A program made the translations under genes and the position numbers. Shown here piece after piece: positions 57,062 through 64,000 of a DNA stretch of 64,000 nucleotides. Under the pieces are notes generated by a model, which saw nothing but the letters and a program-made list of their open reading frames with translations, did no database searches and was not told where the DNA came from. Within the stretch, counting starts at the first letter, position 1; the number at the start of each line of letters is the position of its first letter. This stretch comes from CAILZL01 sp963748005 (GTDB lineage Bacteria > Pseudomonadota > Gammaproteobacteria > Steroidobacterales > Steroidobacteraceae): positions 2,790,001 through 2,854,000 of the forward strand of contig CAVVHH010000002.1 of NCBI GenBank assembly GCA_963748005.1. The letters are read 5' to 3'.

Positions 57062-57472
57062 ATGGCTGGTTATTCTCAGGCATCGAGCATTGCGGCCTAC
57101 AAGAGCGTGGCAACTCACGGTGCTGTGTCGGAGGCTGATCCGCATCAGCTGATCTGTATGTTGATGGATGGCGCGCTGGATCGCCTGATCAGTGCGAAAG
57201 GCTGTATCGAACGCGGCGAGCTGACGCAGAAGGCGGCGCTGCTGCATCGAGTCGGCGCCATCATTGACGAGCTGCGCAGCAGCCTGGATCATTCGGTCGG
57301 GGGTACCGTATCGGCCAATCTTGAGCGCCTGTATGACTACATGATGCATAGAGTGCTCAACGCAAATCTGAAGAATGATGTGGCGGCGATTGACGAAGTC
57401 GGCCGTTTGCTCAGGGAAGTGCGGGAAGCCTGGGTGGCAATTCCGGTGGAAGCGCGCAATCAAAGGAGATGA
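57062..57472 (+). CDS. fliS: Flagellin export chaperone FliS
   Basis: Flagellin chaperone of 136 residues: AAYKSVATHGAVSEADPHQL then ICMLMDGALDRL near the start and LLREVREAWVAIP near the end, both typical of FliS. Its stop overlaps the possible fliT start (ATGA, 57469-57472), so the two are coupled. Confidence 0.94.
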   Translation: MAGYSQASSIAAYKSVATHGAVSEADPHQLICMLMDGALDRLISAKGCIERGELTQKAALLHRVGAIIDELRSSLDHSVGGTVSANLERLYDYMMHRVLNANLKNDVAAIDEVGRLLREVREAWVAIPVEARNQRR

Positions 57473-57810
57473 GAGTCATGCCAGGCAAACAGTCAACAAC
57501 CGTTCAGTCGCTGTTGCGGTCGTTTCGCAGCAGTGCAGCGGATCAAGCGACCATCCGGCAGGTGATGGACTGCACTGACGAGCTGGTCAGATACGCCCTG
57601 CAGGCGGATTGGGGCAATGTGCTGGATGGCATGGAGCAACGTCGGCGTCTGTTGCAGCAGGTCATCGACAGCGATGCGGGGCAGTTCAATCCTGAAGTAC
57701 TGGCGTTGAATGCCGCAGTGGAAGAATCCGAACGCGCCCTGATGCGGGTGATTGCCCATGCTATCGCCAGCTCACGCTGCGATGGCGCAGCCTTCATGAT
57801 GTATCACTGA
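57469..57810 (+). CDS. FliT-like flagellar chaperone
   Basis: Short helical protein of 113 residues directly after fliS. In the fliD-fliS-fliT order it would be the FliT-type chaperone of FliD. Sequence identity to known FliT proteins is weak; the evidence is size, helical pattern (a WGNVLDGMEQRRRLLQQVI segment) and position. The start is the ATG at 57469 or the one at 57478. Confidence 0.65.
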   Translation: MRVMPGKQSTTVQSLLRSFRSSAADQATIRQVMDCTDELVRYALQADWGNVLDGMEQRRRLLQQVIDSDAGQFNPEVLALNAAVEESERALMRVIAHAIASSRCDGAAFMMYH

Positions 57811-57826
57811 GCTGACTGGACCGGCC

Positions 57827-58384
57827 ATGTACGAGGGCGTAGATACCATTGTCCTGTTTGAAGAACTGGCCTATGAGGACGTCTTGCCATTGATGTGGCG
57901 CGTCTCGGCAACGCCTCCCACTGATCTGGTACGACGCAGTTTTGCAGAGCGAAATCTCAAGTTGCTGCAAGCCTGTGCGGCGCTGGAAGAACATGGTCAG
58001 CCGGAGAAGCTTGACGAGCGATCTCCCTATCATGCCGACATCATCCGCCTGGATATGAAGGTCAATCTGCTGCTGGATCTGGTTGGCCAGATCCTGAGCG
58101 CCAGCAAGCCGCGCCCCGAAGCCATGTCGGTCAGATTCAATGCGCTGGGCGCTACGTGGCAACACAAGGGAGTCTTGCCAGCCGACGGCAGCAGTGGCGT
58201 ACTTGAGCTGCATCTGCGCGAATTCATCGTCGACCCGCTGTGCCTCTCTGGCCGGGTGGTGGGTGTCAGTAATGCGGGAAGCGTCAAGGTGAAGTTTGAC
58301 AACCCCGGTGAGGCCGTGGCGGATCTCATCGAGAAGCTCGCATTCCGACGCCATCGGCGCCAGGTGGCTGGCGCACGCAAGTAA
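57827..58384 (+). CDS. Atypical PilZ-domain (tPilZ-like) protein
   Basis: Protein of 185 residues in the place where Xanthomonas flagellar clusters carry a PilZ gene. A long helical segment (about residues 32-92, FAERNLKLLQACAALEEHG and DMKVNLLLDLVGQIL) fits the heptad coiled coil of tetrameric PilZ proteins of the XCC6012 type; a beta-rich PilZ-like tail follows (residues 95-165). The canonical c-di-GMP motifs RxxxR and D/NxSxxG are not seen, so it may not bind c-di-GMP. Role inferred from position. Confidence 0.6.
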   Translation: MYEGVDTIVLFEELAYEDVLPLMWRVSATPPTDLVRRSFAERNLKLLQACAALEEHGQPEKLDERSPYHADIIRLDMKVNLLLDLVGQILSASKPRPEAMSVRFNALGATWQHKGVLPADGSSGVLELHLREFIVDPLCLSGRVVGVSNAGSVKVKFDNPGEAVADLIEKLAFRRHRRQVAGARK

Positions 58385-58898
58385 GTCATCGCCGGGTAGT
58401 GCGCAATGACGACTGCTTTCAGCCATCGTGCTGGACTCATGGCATGTCATCGACACGGATTTCTGACGTAATGCAGTCAATGATTTGGCTACTGGGTCAC
58501 GTTGCCAATTCCTTCAGGGCTCGCCTGATTTAACCTCGTCGGCTTGTCGTCACAATGGCTCCCGAGATGAGCCACACACCCCATGCGCGTGAATATCGTG
58601 TCGGTGAATCGACAGTGGTTGCGCGCACGACCATGGCCCATCAGATGATGTAGCTGTAAGTTTTTAGTCATTCCCTTAATGACGTTATGGTGGTTAAGGG
58701 AATGCCGTATCGGCAATCGACAGCGGCGTAAGGCTTTTGCTGAAAATCAGCGCAATGCACTTAAAAAGCAGCTGTATGTTGATGATTCATATTGCGTAGT
58801 CAGTGTCAAAATTGCGACGCTTGGAACTCACGCAGTACCTAAATGACTGACGACAGTCTTGATGACGTGTGCAATGGCGAGTGAACGGGGAAGGATCA
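58385..58898. other. 514-bp intergenic region before fleQ
   Basis: No gene is supported. It holds a perfect 10-bp inverted repeat ATTCCCTTAA/TTAAGGGAAT (58670-58679, 58694-58703), two copies of a short direct repeat AATCGACAG[T/C]GG (58607-58618, 58715-58726), and GTCAAAATTGCGAC (58805-58818), whose ends match the GTCA...TTGAC-type FleQ box. In Xanthomonas an rpoN2 gene sits at this place; here it is absent. Confidence 0.6.
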
Positions 58899-60407
58899 AT
58901 GAACTCAGCGCAGCAAGCCGTAGTGTATGACTGTGATGCCGAACGAGCATCGCAGGTTGCATTGTTACTGCAGCAGCTCGGCTACCAGCCCATGGTCATC
59001 GATCATTCTGCGTTGGTGCGCACCGTGTTGCAGGCATCGGCCGGCGAGCAGGTGCTCATGATCGGTGATGTCTCCGATGCGCCGGATTGGGCTGAACTGG
59101 GCACTGTATTGCGCGGCCCGCTGTGCGATGTGCAGGTCATCAGCTACGGCTCGCCCTACGTGGCCAATGAGCTGGGCGCCATCACCGGATCCCAGCGCGT
59201 GCTGCGGTTACGCTTCCCCTTCGATTCCGACAGTCTGGCCAGTGTGTTGCACGTGCCGCTGGTACAGAGCGAACAGGACACCGGTCACGTGTCCATGCCT
59301 ACGGGAACCTCGCCTGCAGTCAAGGAAGTGAACCGCTTGATCAAGCAGGTCGCGGCGCATGGTTCCAGTGTGCTCATTCTGGGCGAGTCGGGTACTGGCA
59401 AGGAGCTGGTGGCGCGCGCCATTCATGATGCCAGCCCGCGCCGGCAACGGCCGTTCGTTGCCATCAACTGCGGCGCCATTCCCTCCGAATTGCTGGAAAG
59501 CGAATTGTTTGGCCATGAGAAAGGCAGCTTTACCGGCGCGGTCAGCGCCCGCAAGGGACGTTTCGAGATTGCCGAGGGCGGCACGCTGTTCCTCGATGAG
59601 ATTGGCGACATGAGCATGACCATGCAGGTCAAGTTGCTGCGCGTATTGCAGGAGCGTGTGTTCGAGCGCGTGGGCAGTCACGCACCCATCCGTTGCAATG
59701 TACGCATCATTGCGGCGACACACCGCAATCTGGAAGAGTTCATTCTCAAGGGCAGCTTCCGTGAAGACCTGTTCTACCGCCTGAATGTGTTCCCCATCGA
59801 GATGCCGCCATTGCGGTCACGGCTCGAGGATCTGCCGATGCTGGTGCGCGACTTTGCTGCGTTGAATGCAGCCAGTGGCCGCGCGCGCATCCAGCTGCAG
59901 CCGAGCGTGATGCAGGCGCTGATGAGCTACAACTGGCCGGGCAATGTGCGCGAGCTGGGTAACCTGATTGAACGGTTATCCATCCTGTGTCCACAGGGTC
60001 GCGTGGATATCAGTGATTTGCCGGCGCGTTATCGTCCGCAGGGCTGGACGCCGGATCAGGACACACAATTGATTTTTGGTGCATTGCCGTTGCATGGCGA
60101 TGCCGGCATACAGGCCGACGTTGCGCCGGCAGCCGAAGATGAAGGCGTACTCGCTGATGAGCAGGCGCTGTTGATGATGTCGGGCGATGCAGGTGATGCC
60201 GGCAGCCTCGCGGAGCTGCCCGCACATGGTCTGGACTTGCGCTCCCACTTGTATGACATTGAACGCGCCCTGATCCGCCAGGCCATGGATCGCGCCGGCG
60301 GTACGGTTGCCCATGCTGCGCGCCTGCTGCAACTGCGCCGGACCACGCTGGTGGAAAAGCTGCGCAAGTTCGAAATGTTCGACGAGCGCATCGCGTCGGA
60401 AGTTTGA
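58899..60407 (+). CDS. fleQ: Flagellar master regulator FleQ (RpoN activator)
   Basis: Enhancer-binding protein of 502 residues. A receiver-like N-terminal domain (about 5-125) lacks the normal phospho-acceptor aspartate set, as in FleQ. The AAA+ domain (about 150-390) has Walker A LGESGTGKELV near residue 171, and GSFTGA in place of GAFTGA near residue 212, Walker B GGTLFLDEIGDM near 235, and NWPGNVRELGNLIERL near 350. The Fis-type helix-turn-helix is at the C-terminus (AARLLQLRRTTLVEKL). FleQ in relatives also binds c-di-GMP. The ATG has GGAAGGA before it. Confidence 0.92.
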   Translation: MNSAQQAVVYDCDAERASQVALLLQQLGYQPMVIDHSALVRTVLQASAGEQVLMIGDVSDAPDWAELGTVLRGPLCDVQVISYGSPYVANELGAITGSQRVLRLRFPFDSDSLASVLHVPLVQSEQDTGHVSMPTGTSPAVKEVNRLIKQVAAHGSSVLILGESGTGKELVARAIHDASPRRQRPFVAINCGAIPSELLESELFGHEKGSFTGAVSARKGRFEIAEGGTLFLDEIGDMSMTMQVKLLRVLQERVFERVGSHAPIRCNVRIIAATHRNLEEFILKGSFREDLFYRLNVFPIEMPPLRSRLEDLPMLVRDFAALNAASGRARIQLQPSVMQALMSYNWPGNVRELGNLIERLSILCPQGRVDISDLPARYRPQGWTPDQDTQLIFGALPLHGDAGIQADVAPAAEDEGVLADEQALLMMSGDAGDAGSLAELPAHGLDLRSHLYDIERALIRQAMDRAGGTVAHAARLLQLRRTTLVEKLRKFEMFDERIASEV

Positions 60408-60470
60408 CGATCCTCTGTCAACACCGCTGTAGCCGACGGTAGTGATCGGCTGCCACTGCCCCACTCAACG

Positions 60471-60507
60471 CAACGGGCGGCAAGCAATTGCCGCCCGTTG
60501 TGCTTTT
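60471..60507 (+). terminator. fleQ terminator
   Basis: A perfect 13-bp stem CAACGGGCGGCAA / TTGCCGCCCGTTG (60471-60483 with 60488-60500), loop GCAA, is followed by TGCTTTTG, 63 nt after the fleQ stop. Confidence 0.9.
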
Positions 60508-60603
60508 GCCAACCGGAAAACGGCCGCCATCTGCCCGCGAGTGTGATTGACCACTCAAATCGCGGGCATAGTGCTGCCGCGTGGCAAAGCCGGGCCCGCC
60601 ACA

Positions 60604-60619
60604 GGGCATGGAACTTGCT
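60604..60619 (+). promoter_or_regulatory. RpoN (sigma-54) promoter of the second activator gene
   Basis: GGGCATG, GAAC, TTGCT matches the -24/-12 consensus (first base G for T) and lies 70 nt before the start of the activator gene. It fits control by FleQ/RpoN. Confidence 0.75.
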
Positions 60620-60688
60620 CCATGTGCTCGTAACGTCAAAAGCCCGGCCGGAAAACGGCAGGCGGTACGACTTCACTACGAGAACTAC

Positions 60689-61792
60689 ATGGCTACCGAG
60701 CAACACGAACTTGATGATGTCCTGCACAGTGCCACGTCTTCTGCTGCGTCCCATGACGTTGCAACGACCGAGCAGCTTGCCGACCTGTCAGCGACATCCG
60801 TAAACGATGCCAGGTGGCAGCGGCAGTACAACGATCTGGTGGCCTGCGCCGATGTATCACGGCGCATGGTGGATCTGGCGCGACGGGTAGCAGCAAGCGA
60901 CTGCACGGTACTGATCAGCGGCGAGTCCGGTACCGGCAAGGAAGTGCTGGCGCGTTTCATCCACGGAGCTTCGCCACGCGCCCAGCAACCCTTTGTTGCG
61001 CTCAATTGTGCCGCCATTCCCGACAACATGCTGGAAGCCATGTTGTTCGGTTACGAACGCGGCTCATTTACCGGCGCGCATGCAGCCCATCCGGGCAAGT
61101 TCGAACAGGCGCAGAACGGTACGCTGTTGCTGGATGAAATAACGGAAATGCCGTTGGGCCTGCAAGCCAAGCTGCTGCGCGTGTTGCAGGAGCGCGAGGT
61201 GGAACGCCTGGGTTCGCGCCAGGCCATAACACTGGATGTGCGGGTGCTGGCCACCACCAATCGCTCGCTGCGCGCCGAAGTGGCTGCCGGCCGCTTCCGT
61301 GAAGACCTTTACTATCGACTGAATGTGTTTCCCCTGCAGTTGTCGCCGTTGCGTGAGCGTCGCGATGACGTGCTGCCACTGGCCATGCGTCTGCTCAACA
61401 CTCGCAGCAAACCCGGCACACGCATCCCGGCCTTGAGTGCCGATGCGGCACACCGGCTGCTGACCTATCCGTGGCCGGGCAATGTGCGCGAGCTGGACAA
61501 CGTCATGCAGCGCGCGCTGATTCTGGTCAATGGCTCGGTGATCGAAGCCGAACATATCCACTTCGAATATGAGCTGCAGGGCTTTGCTGCGCCCACTGCC
61601 GCGCTGCGCACCGAATCGGCGGTGTTGTCCGATTCGCTGGAAAACACCGAGCGCAATCTGATTCTTGATGCCTTGCGCGCCGGCAATGGCAGTCGTCGCG
61701 ACGCGGCCGAACGTCTGGGCATCAGTCAGCGCACGCTGCGTTACAAGCTGGCACGTCTGCGCGATGCCGGTATTGATGTACCGGCGGCATGA
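60689..61792 (+). CDS. Second RpoN-dependent activator (FleR/FlrC-like) without receiver domain
   Basis: AAA+ enhancer-binding protein of 367 residues. The AAA+ core has GESGTGKEVLARFIH near residue 80, GSFTGA near 122, LLLDEITEM near 145 and PWPGNVRELDNVM near 261; a Fis-type helix-turn-helix is at the end (AAERLGISQRTLRYKL). FleR and FlrC normally carry an N-terminal receiver domain controlled by FleS/FlrB. Here the 65 residues before the AAA+ core are too short and do not resemble a receiver, and no histidine kinase gene is present. It may act constitutively once made, with control through its own RpoN promoter. Confidence 0.82.
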   Translation: MATEQHELDDVLHSATSSAASHDVATTEQLADLSATSVNDARWQRQYNDLVACADVSRRMVDLARRVAASDCTVLISGESGTGKEVLARFIHGASPRAQQPFVALNCAAIPDNMLEAMLFGYERGSFTGAHAAHPGKFEQAQNGTLLLDEITEMPLGLQAKLLRVLQEREVERLGSRQAITLDVRVLATTNRSLRAEVAAGRFREDLYYRLNVFPLQLSPLRERRDDVLPLAMRLLNTRSKPGTRIPALSADAAHRLLTYPWPGNVRELDNVMQRALILVNGSVIEAEHIHFEYELQGFAAPTAALRTESAVLSDSLENTERNLILDALRAGNGSRRDAAERLGISQRTLRYKLARLRDAGIDVPAA

Positions 61793-61833
61793 GTTGCGGA
61801 CATCAAGATTGAAGTGAGCGTGCGGAGATAGTC

Positions 61834-62172
61834 ATGAGCAATATGCAGATCGATTCAGTGCTGTCGCAGATTCGCGCCTTGTCTGCGCAGGTCAAGCCGG
61901 TGCAGGCACCTGCCATCAATCCGTCGGCCGGTACCGGCCAGATCGAACCAGGCAGTTTTGCTTCCGTTTTGAAGCAGGGGCTTGGCCAGGTGAATCAGAT
62001 GCAGCAGAGCGCAGATTCAATGGCCACCGCCTTTCAACGTGGCGCCCCCGGCGTTGAACTGGCCGATGTGATGATCGAAATGCAGAAAGCCAGTGTGGGT
62101 TTTCGTGCCGTGACTGAAGTGCGCAACCGCATGGTCAGCGCGTATCAGGACATCATGAATATGCAGATCTGA
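61834..62172 (+). CDS. fliE: Flagellar hook-basal body protein FliE
   Basis: Small protein of 112 residues linking MS ring to rod. The C-terminal ELADVMIEMQKASVGFRAVT then EVRNRMVSAYQDIMNMQI is the FliE signature. It is 41 nt after the activator gene. Confidence 0.93.
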   Translation: MSNMQIDSVLSQIRALSAQVKPVQAPAINPSAGTGQIEPGSFASVLKQGLGQVNQMQQSADSMATAFQRGAPGVELADVMIEMQKASVGFRAVTEVRNRMVSAYQDIMNMQI

Positions 62173-62239
62173 TACCGGCAGATCTGATGCTGTTTGTGTC
62201 GCCAAGAATTGAACTACCGATTGAAGAGAAGCTAACAAG

Positions 62240-63847
62240 ATGAGTGCAGAAGCCGCAACCTTGCCCCTTCCCCGCAACAATGGTCTGAAACCCGTGATGT
62301 TGCTGGTGGGACTTGCCGCCGCCGTCGCCTTGGGTGTCGGTGTGGTGCTGTGGTCCAAGGATCCGGACTACGCCCTGCTGATGTCCAAGGTGAGTACAGA
62401 TGAAGTGGCCCAGATTGCCCAGACACTGGATTCATCAGGCATTCCTTACAAGACCGACATGACTACCGGTTCCATCAGCGTGCCGGCCACCAGCTTGAAT
62501 GAAGCACGTCTGAAACTGGCAGGTGCCGGCTTGCCGGCCGGCGGCGGCTTTGCATCGTTGACCAAGGACAGTGCCTTTGGCGCGAGTCAGGTGATGGAAA
62601 CCGCTCGCTATCGGTATGCGCTGGAGGTTGAGCTCGCCCGGACCGTAGCCAATCTGCAACCGGTGGAGGCCGCGCGCGTGCATCTGGCGATTCCGGAACA
62701 GTCCGCCTTCATTCGCGACAAGCGCACGACCAGCGCCTCGGTGTTCGTGCAGCTGAAGAACGGTCGCCGGCTGGAATCCGAGCAGGTCAACTCCATCATC
62801 AACCTGGTGGCTTCCAGCGTACCGGGGATGGACGTCAAGCATGTCACGGTAATCGATCAGGAGGGCCGCCTGCTGTCTTCGCCCGAAGGTGATGATGAAT
62901 TTTCGATGCGCGACAAACAGTATGAATTCGCGCATCGCCTGGAGAACATGTACACGCAGCGCATCGAACAATTGCTGACGCCGCTGGTGGGTGCGGGCAA
63001 TGTCCGTGCACAGGTGGTCGCCGATGTGGAACTGTCGATGACCGAGGAGACCCGCGAGCAATACAACCCGCAAAGTCAGGTAGTGCGTAGCGAACAGACT
63101 TCCGAGGCCGTGACACGCAACGGCAGTGGCGCAGAGGGGGTGCCCGGCGCACTGACCAACCAGCCGCCTGCTGGCGGTACAGCGGCTGCGCCCAATGCGG
63201 CTACCAATGATACCGCCACGCAGAATGCCGCGGCCGATGCCACCAATGCCAACACCAACAAGCAGAGCACGCGCAACTACGAGATTGATCGCACGCTGGC
63301 GTATACCAAACAACTTCCGGGTCATCTGAACCGGCTTTCGGTAGCGGTGCTGGTGGATAACCTGCGCAGCACCGATGCCGACGGCAATGTCACTGAAACA
63401 CCATTGACGCCCGAGCAGATCGAGAACATGACCAGGCTGGTGCGTGATGCCGTGGGTTTCGATGAGAAGCGCGGCGACAGCGTGAATGTTGTGAACTCGT
63501 CATTCCGTCCGCTTGCCGAGGTTGAGCCCGGTGAGTTGCAGAGTGTGCCGATCTGGGAACGTCCCTGGATACGCGATATTGCCAAACTGGTGATTGCACT
63601 GGTGGTGCTGCTGGTACTGATCCTGTCGGTTATCAAGCCGCTGATCCGTACCCTGATGACGCCGGCGCCTTTGCCGCAGGGTTATGTACCGGGACCGGCG
63701 CAGCAACAGATCGAACAGCAGGCCGGCCAGGGCTCGCCGCAACAAAAAGGATATGAACAGCAGATGACCGATGCGCGCGCACTGGTGAATCAGGACCCGG
63801 CGCGCGTCGCACAGGTAGTCAAGGCATGGGTGTCCGATAATGATTAA
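62240..63847 (+). CDS. fliF: Flagellar MS-ring protein FliF
   Basis: MS-ring subunit of 535 residues. Membrane helices are near residues 14-36 (MLLVGLAAAVALGVGVVLW) and 448-470 (IAKLVIALVVLLVLILSV). The ring-building domain has YALLMSKVSTDEVAQIAQTL, FGASQVMETARYRYALEVEL, and RVHLAIPEQSAF. A Gln/Gly-rich C-terminal tail follows the second helix and ends DARALVNQDPARVAQVVKAW, the FliG-binding part. Its stop overlaps fliG by 8 nt. Confidence 0.95.
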   Translation: MSAEAATLPLPRNNGLKPVMLLVGLAAAVALGVGVVLWSKDPDYALLMSKVSTDEVAQIAQTLDSSGIPYKTDMTTGSISVPATSLNEARLKLAGAGLPAGGGFASLTKDSAFGASQVMETARYRYALEVELARTVANLQPVEAARVHLAIPEQSAFIRDKRTTSASVFVQLKNGRRLESEQVNSIINLVASSVPGMDVKHVTVIDQEGRLLSSPEGDDEFSMRDKQYEFAHRLENMYTQRIEQLLTPLVGAGNVRAQVVADVELSMTEETREQYNPQSQVVRSEQTSEAVTRNGSGAEGVPGALTNQPPAGGTAAAPNAATNDTATQNAAADATNANTNKQSTRNYEIDRTLAYTKQLPGHLNRLSVAVLVDNLRSTDADGNVTETPLTPEQIENMTRLVRDAVGFDEKRGDSVNVVNSSFRPLAEVEPGELQSVPIWERPWIRDIAKLVIALVVLLVLILSVIKPLIRTLMTPAPLPQGYVPGPAQQQIEQQAGQGSPQQKGYEQQMTDARALVNQDPARVAQVVKAWVSDND

Positions 63848-64000
63848 CAAGGAACCGCAAAAGCGCAACGGCGCCGAGAGGGCGGCCATTCTGCTGATGA
63901 GTCTGGGTGAGGCGGAAGCGGCGCAGGTGCTCAAGCACATGGGCGCCAAGGCCGTGCAGAAAATAGGCGCGGCGATGGCGCAGATGCAGAACGTTTCACG
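63840..64000 (+). CDS. fliG: Flagellar motor switch protein FliG, N-terminal part only
   Basis: The first 53 residues are MINKEPQKRNGAERAAILLM then SLGEAEAAQVLKHMG, the start of the FliG_N domain that binds FliF. The gene continues beyond the right edge. Start overlaps fliF by 8 nt. Confidence 0.92.
   Translation, partial: MINKEPQKRNGAERAAILLMSLGEAEAAQVLKHMGAKAVQKIGAAMAQMQNVS

Noticed and set aside
58494..58512. RpoN site TGGGTCACGTTGCC before fleQ
   Set aside because: GG and GC are separated by only eight nt, not the ten needed for -24/-12 recognition.

Overview
The window is from a Gammaproteobacterium. The 16S gene and the gene content (PA2778/PA2779 pair, DUF6763, RpoN-dependent polar-type flagellar genes, a xanthomonadin-type pigment cluster) suggest a Xanthomonadales/Nevskiales/Steroidobacterales-like lineage. 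I cannot name a genus from sequence alone. Coding is moderately GC-rich and dense. There is no prophage, CRISPR array or insertion sequence.

1-9.4 kb: the proximal part of an aryl-polyene pigment operon on the minus strand (order of transcription: ACP, membrane protein, AMP-forming acyl/aryl ligase, dehydratase, acyltransferase, LolA-like carrier, chorismatase, MMPL exporter, second dehydratase, ketoreductase running off the left edge). A UbiE-type methyltransferase is divergent from it. The chorismatase gene (XanB2/FkbO/Hyg5 family) inside the operon suggests a hydroxybenzoate starter, as in xanthomonadin. The ketosynthases are expected to the left of the window.

9.4-30 kb: housekeeping genes. 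These are a PA2778/PA2779 lipoprotein pair, split btuD- and btuC-like genes, a membrane HExxH protein, pdxH, a ~300-bp composite palindromic element, tyrA, a DUF484-GGDEF diguanylate cyclase, rppH, erpA, ppx, a 5'-truncated phzF-like gene, mogA, a COG0523 GTPase, an acidic DUF6763 protein, proB, ppk1, an M23 peptidase and tyrS. Between 17.57 and 19.45 kb four neighbouring genes on both strands (rppH end, hemJ, a DUF6776 gene, bactofilin) are broken by clustered single-base indels while their protein sequences stay conserved. This looks more like a poor consensus patch than gene decay.

31-36.5 kb: a complete rRNA operon (16S, tRNA-Ile-GAT, tRNA-Ala-TGC, 23S, 5S) with two promoters, two boxA elements and a strong terminator. 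It is followed by amtB and a Fur-box-controlled feoAB operon with a small membrane protein.

40.6-64 kb: a flagellar island. flgA, flgM and flgN are on the minus strand. flgBCDEFGHIJKL, fliC, flaG, fliD, fliS, fliT, a tPilZ-like gene, fleQ, a second RpoN activator, fliE, fliF and the start of fliG are on the plus strand. Consensus RpoN (-24/-12) sites precede flgA, flgB and the second activator. FliA (sigma-28) sites precede flgM, fliC and fliS. This gives the expected order: FleQ/RpoN drives basal body and hook genes, then FlgM release frees FliA for filament genes. The linker of flgJ carries a perfect 29-bp-arm REP-like palindrome that is translated in frame.
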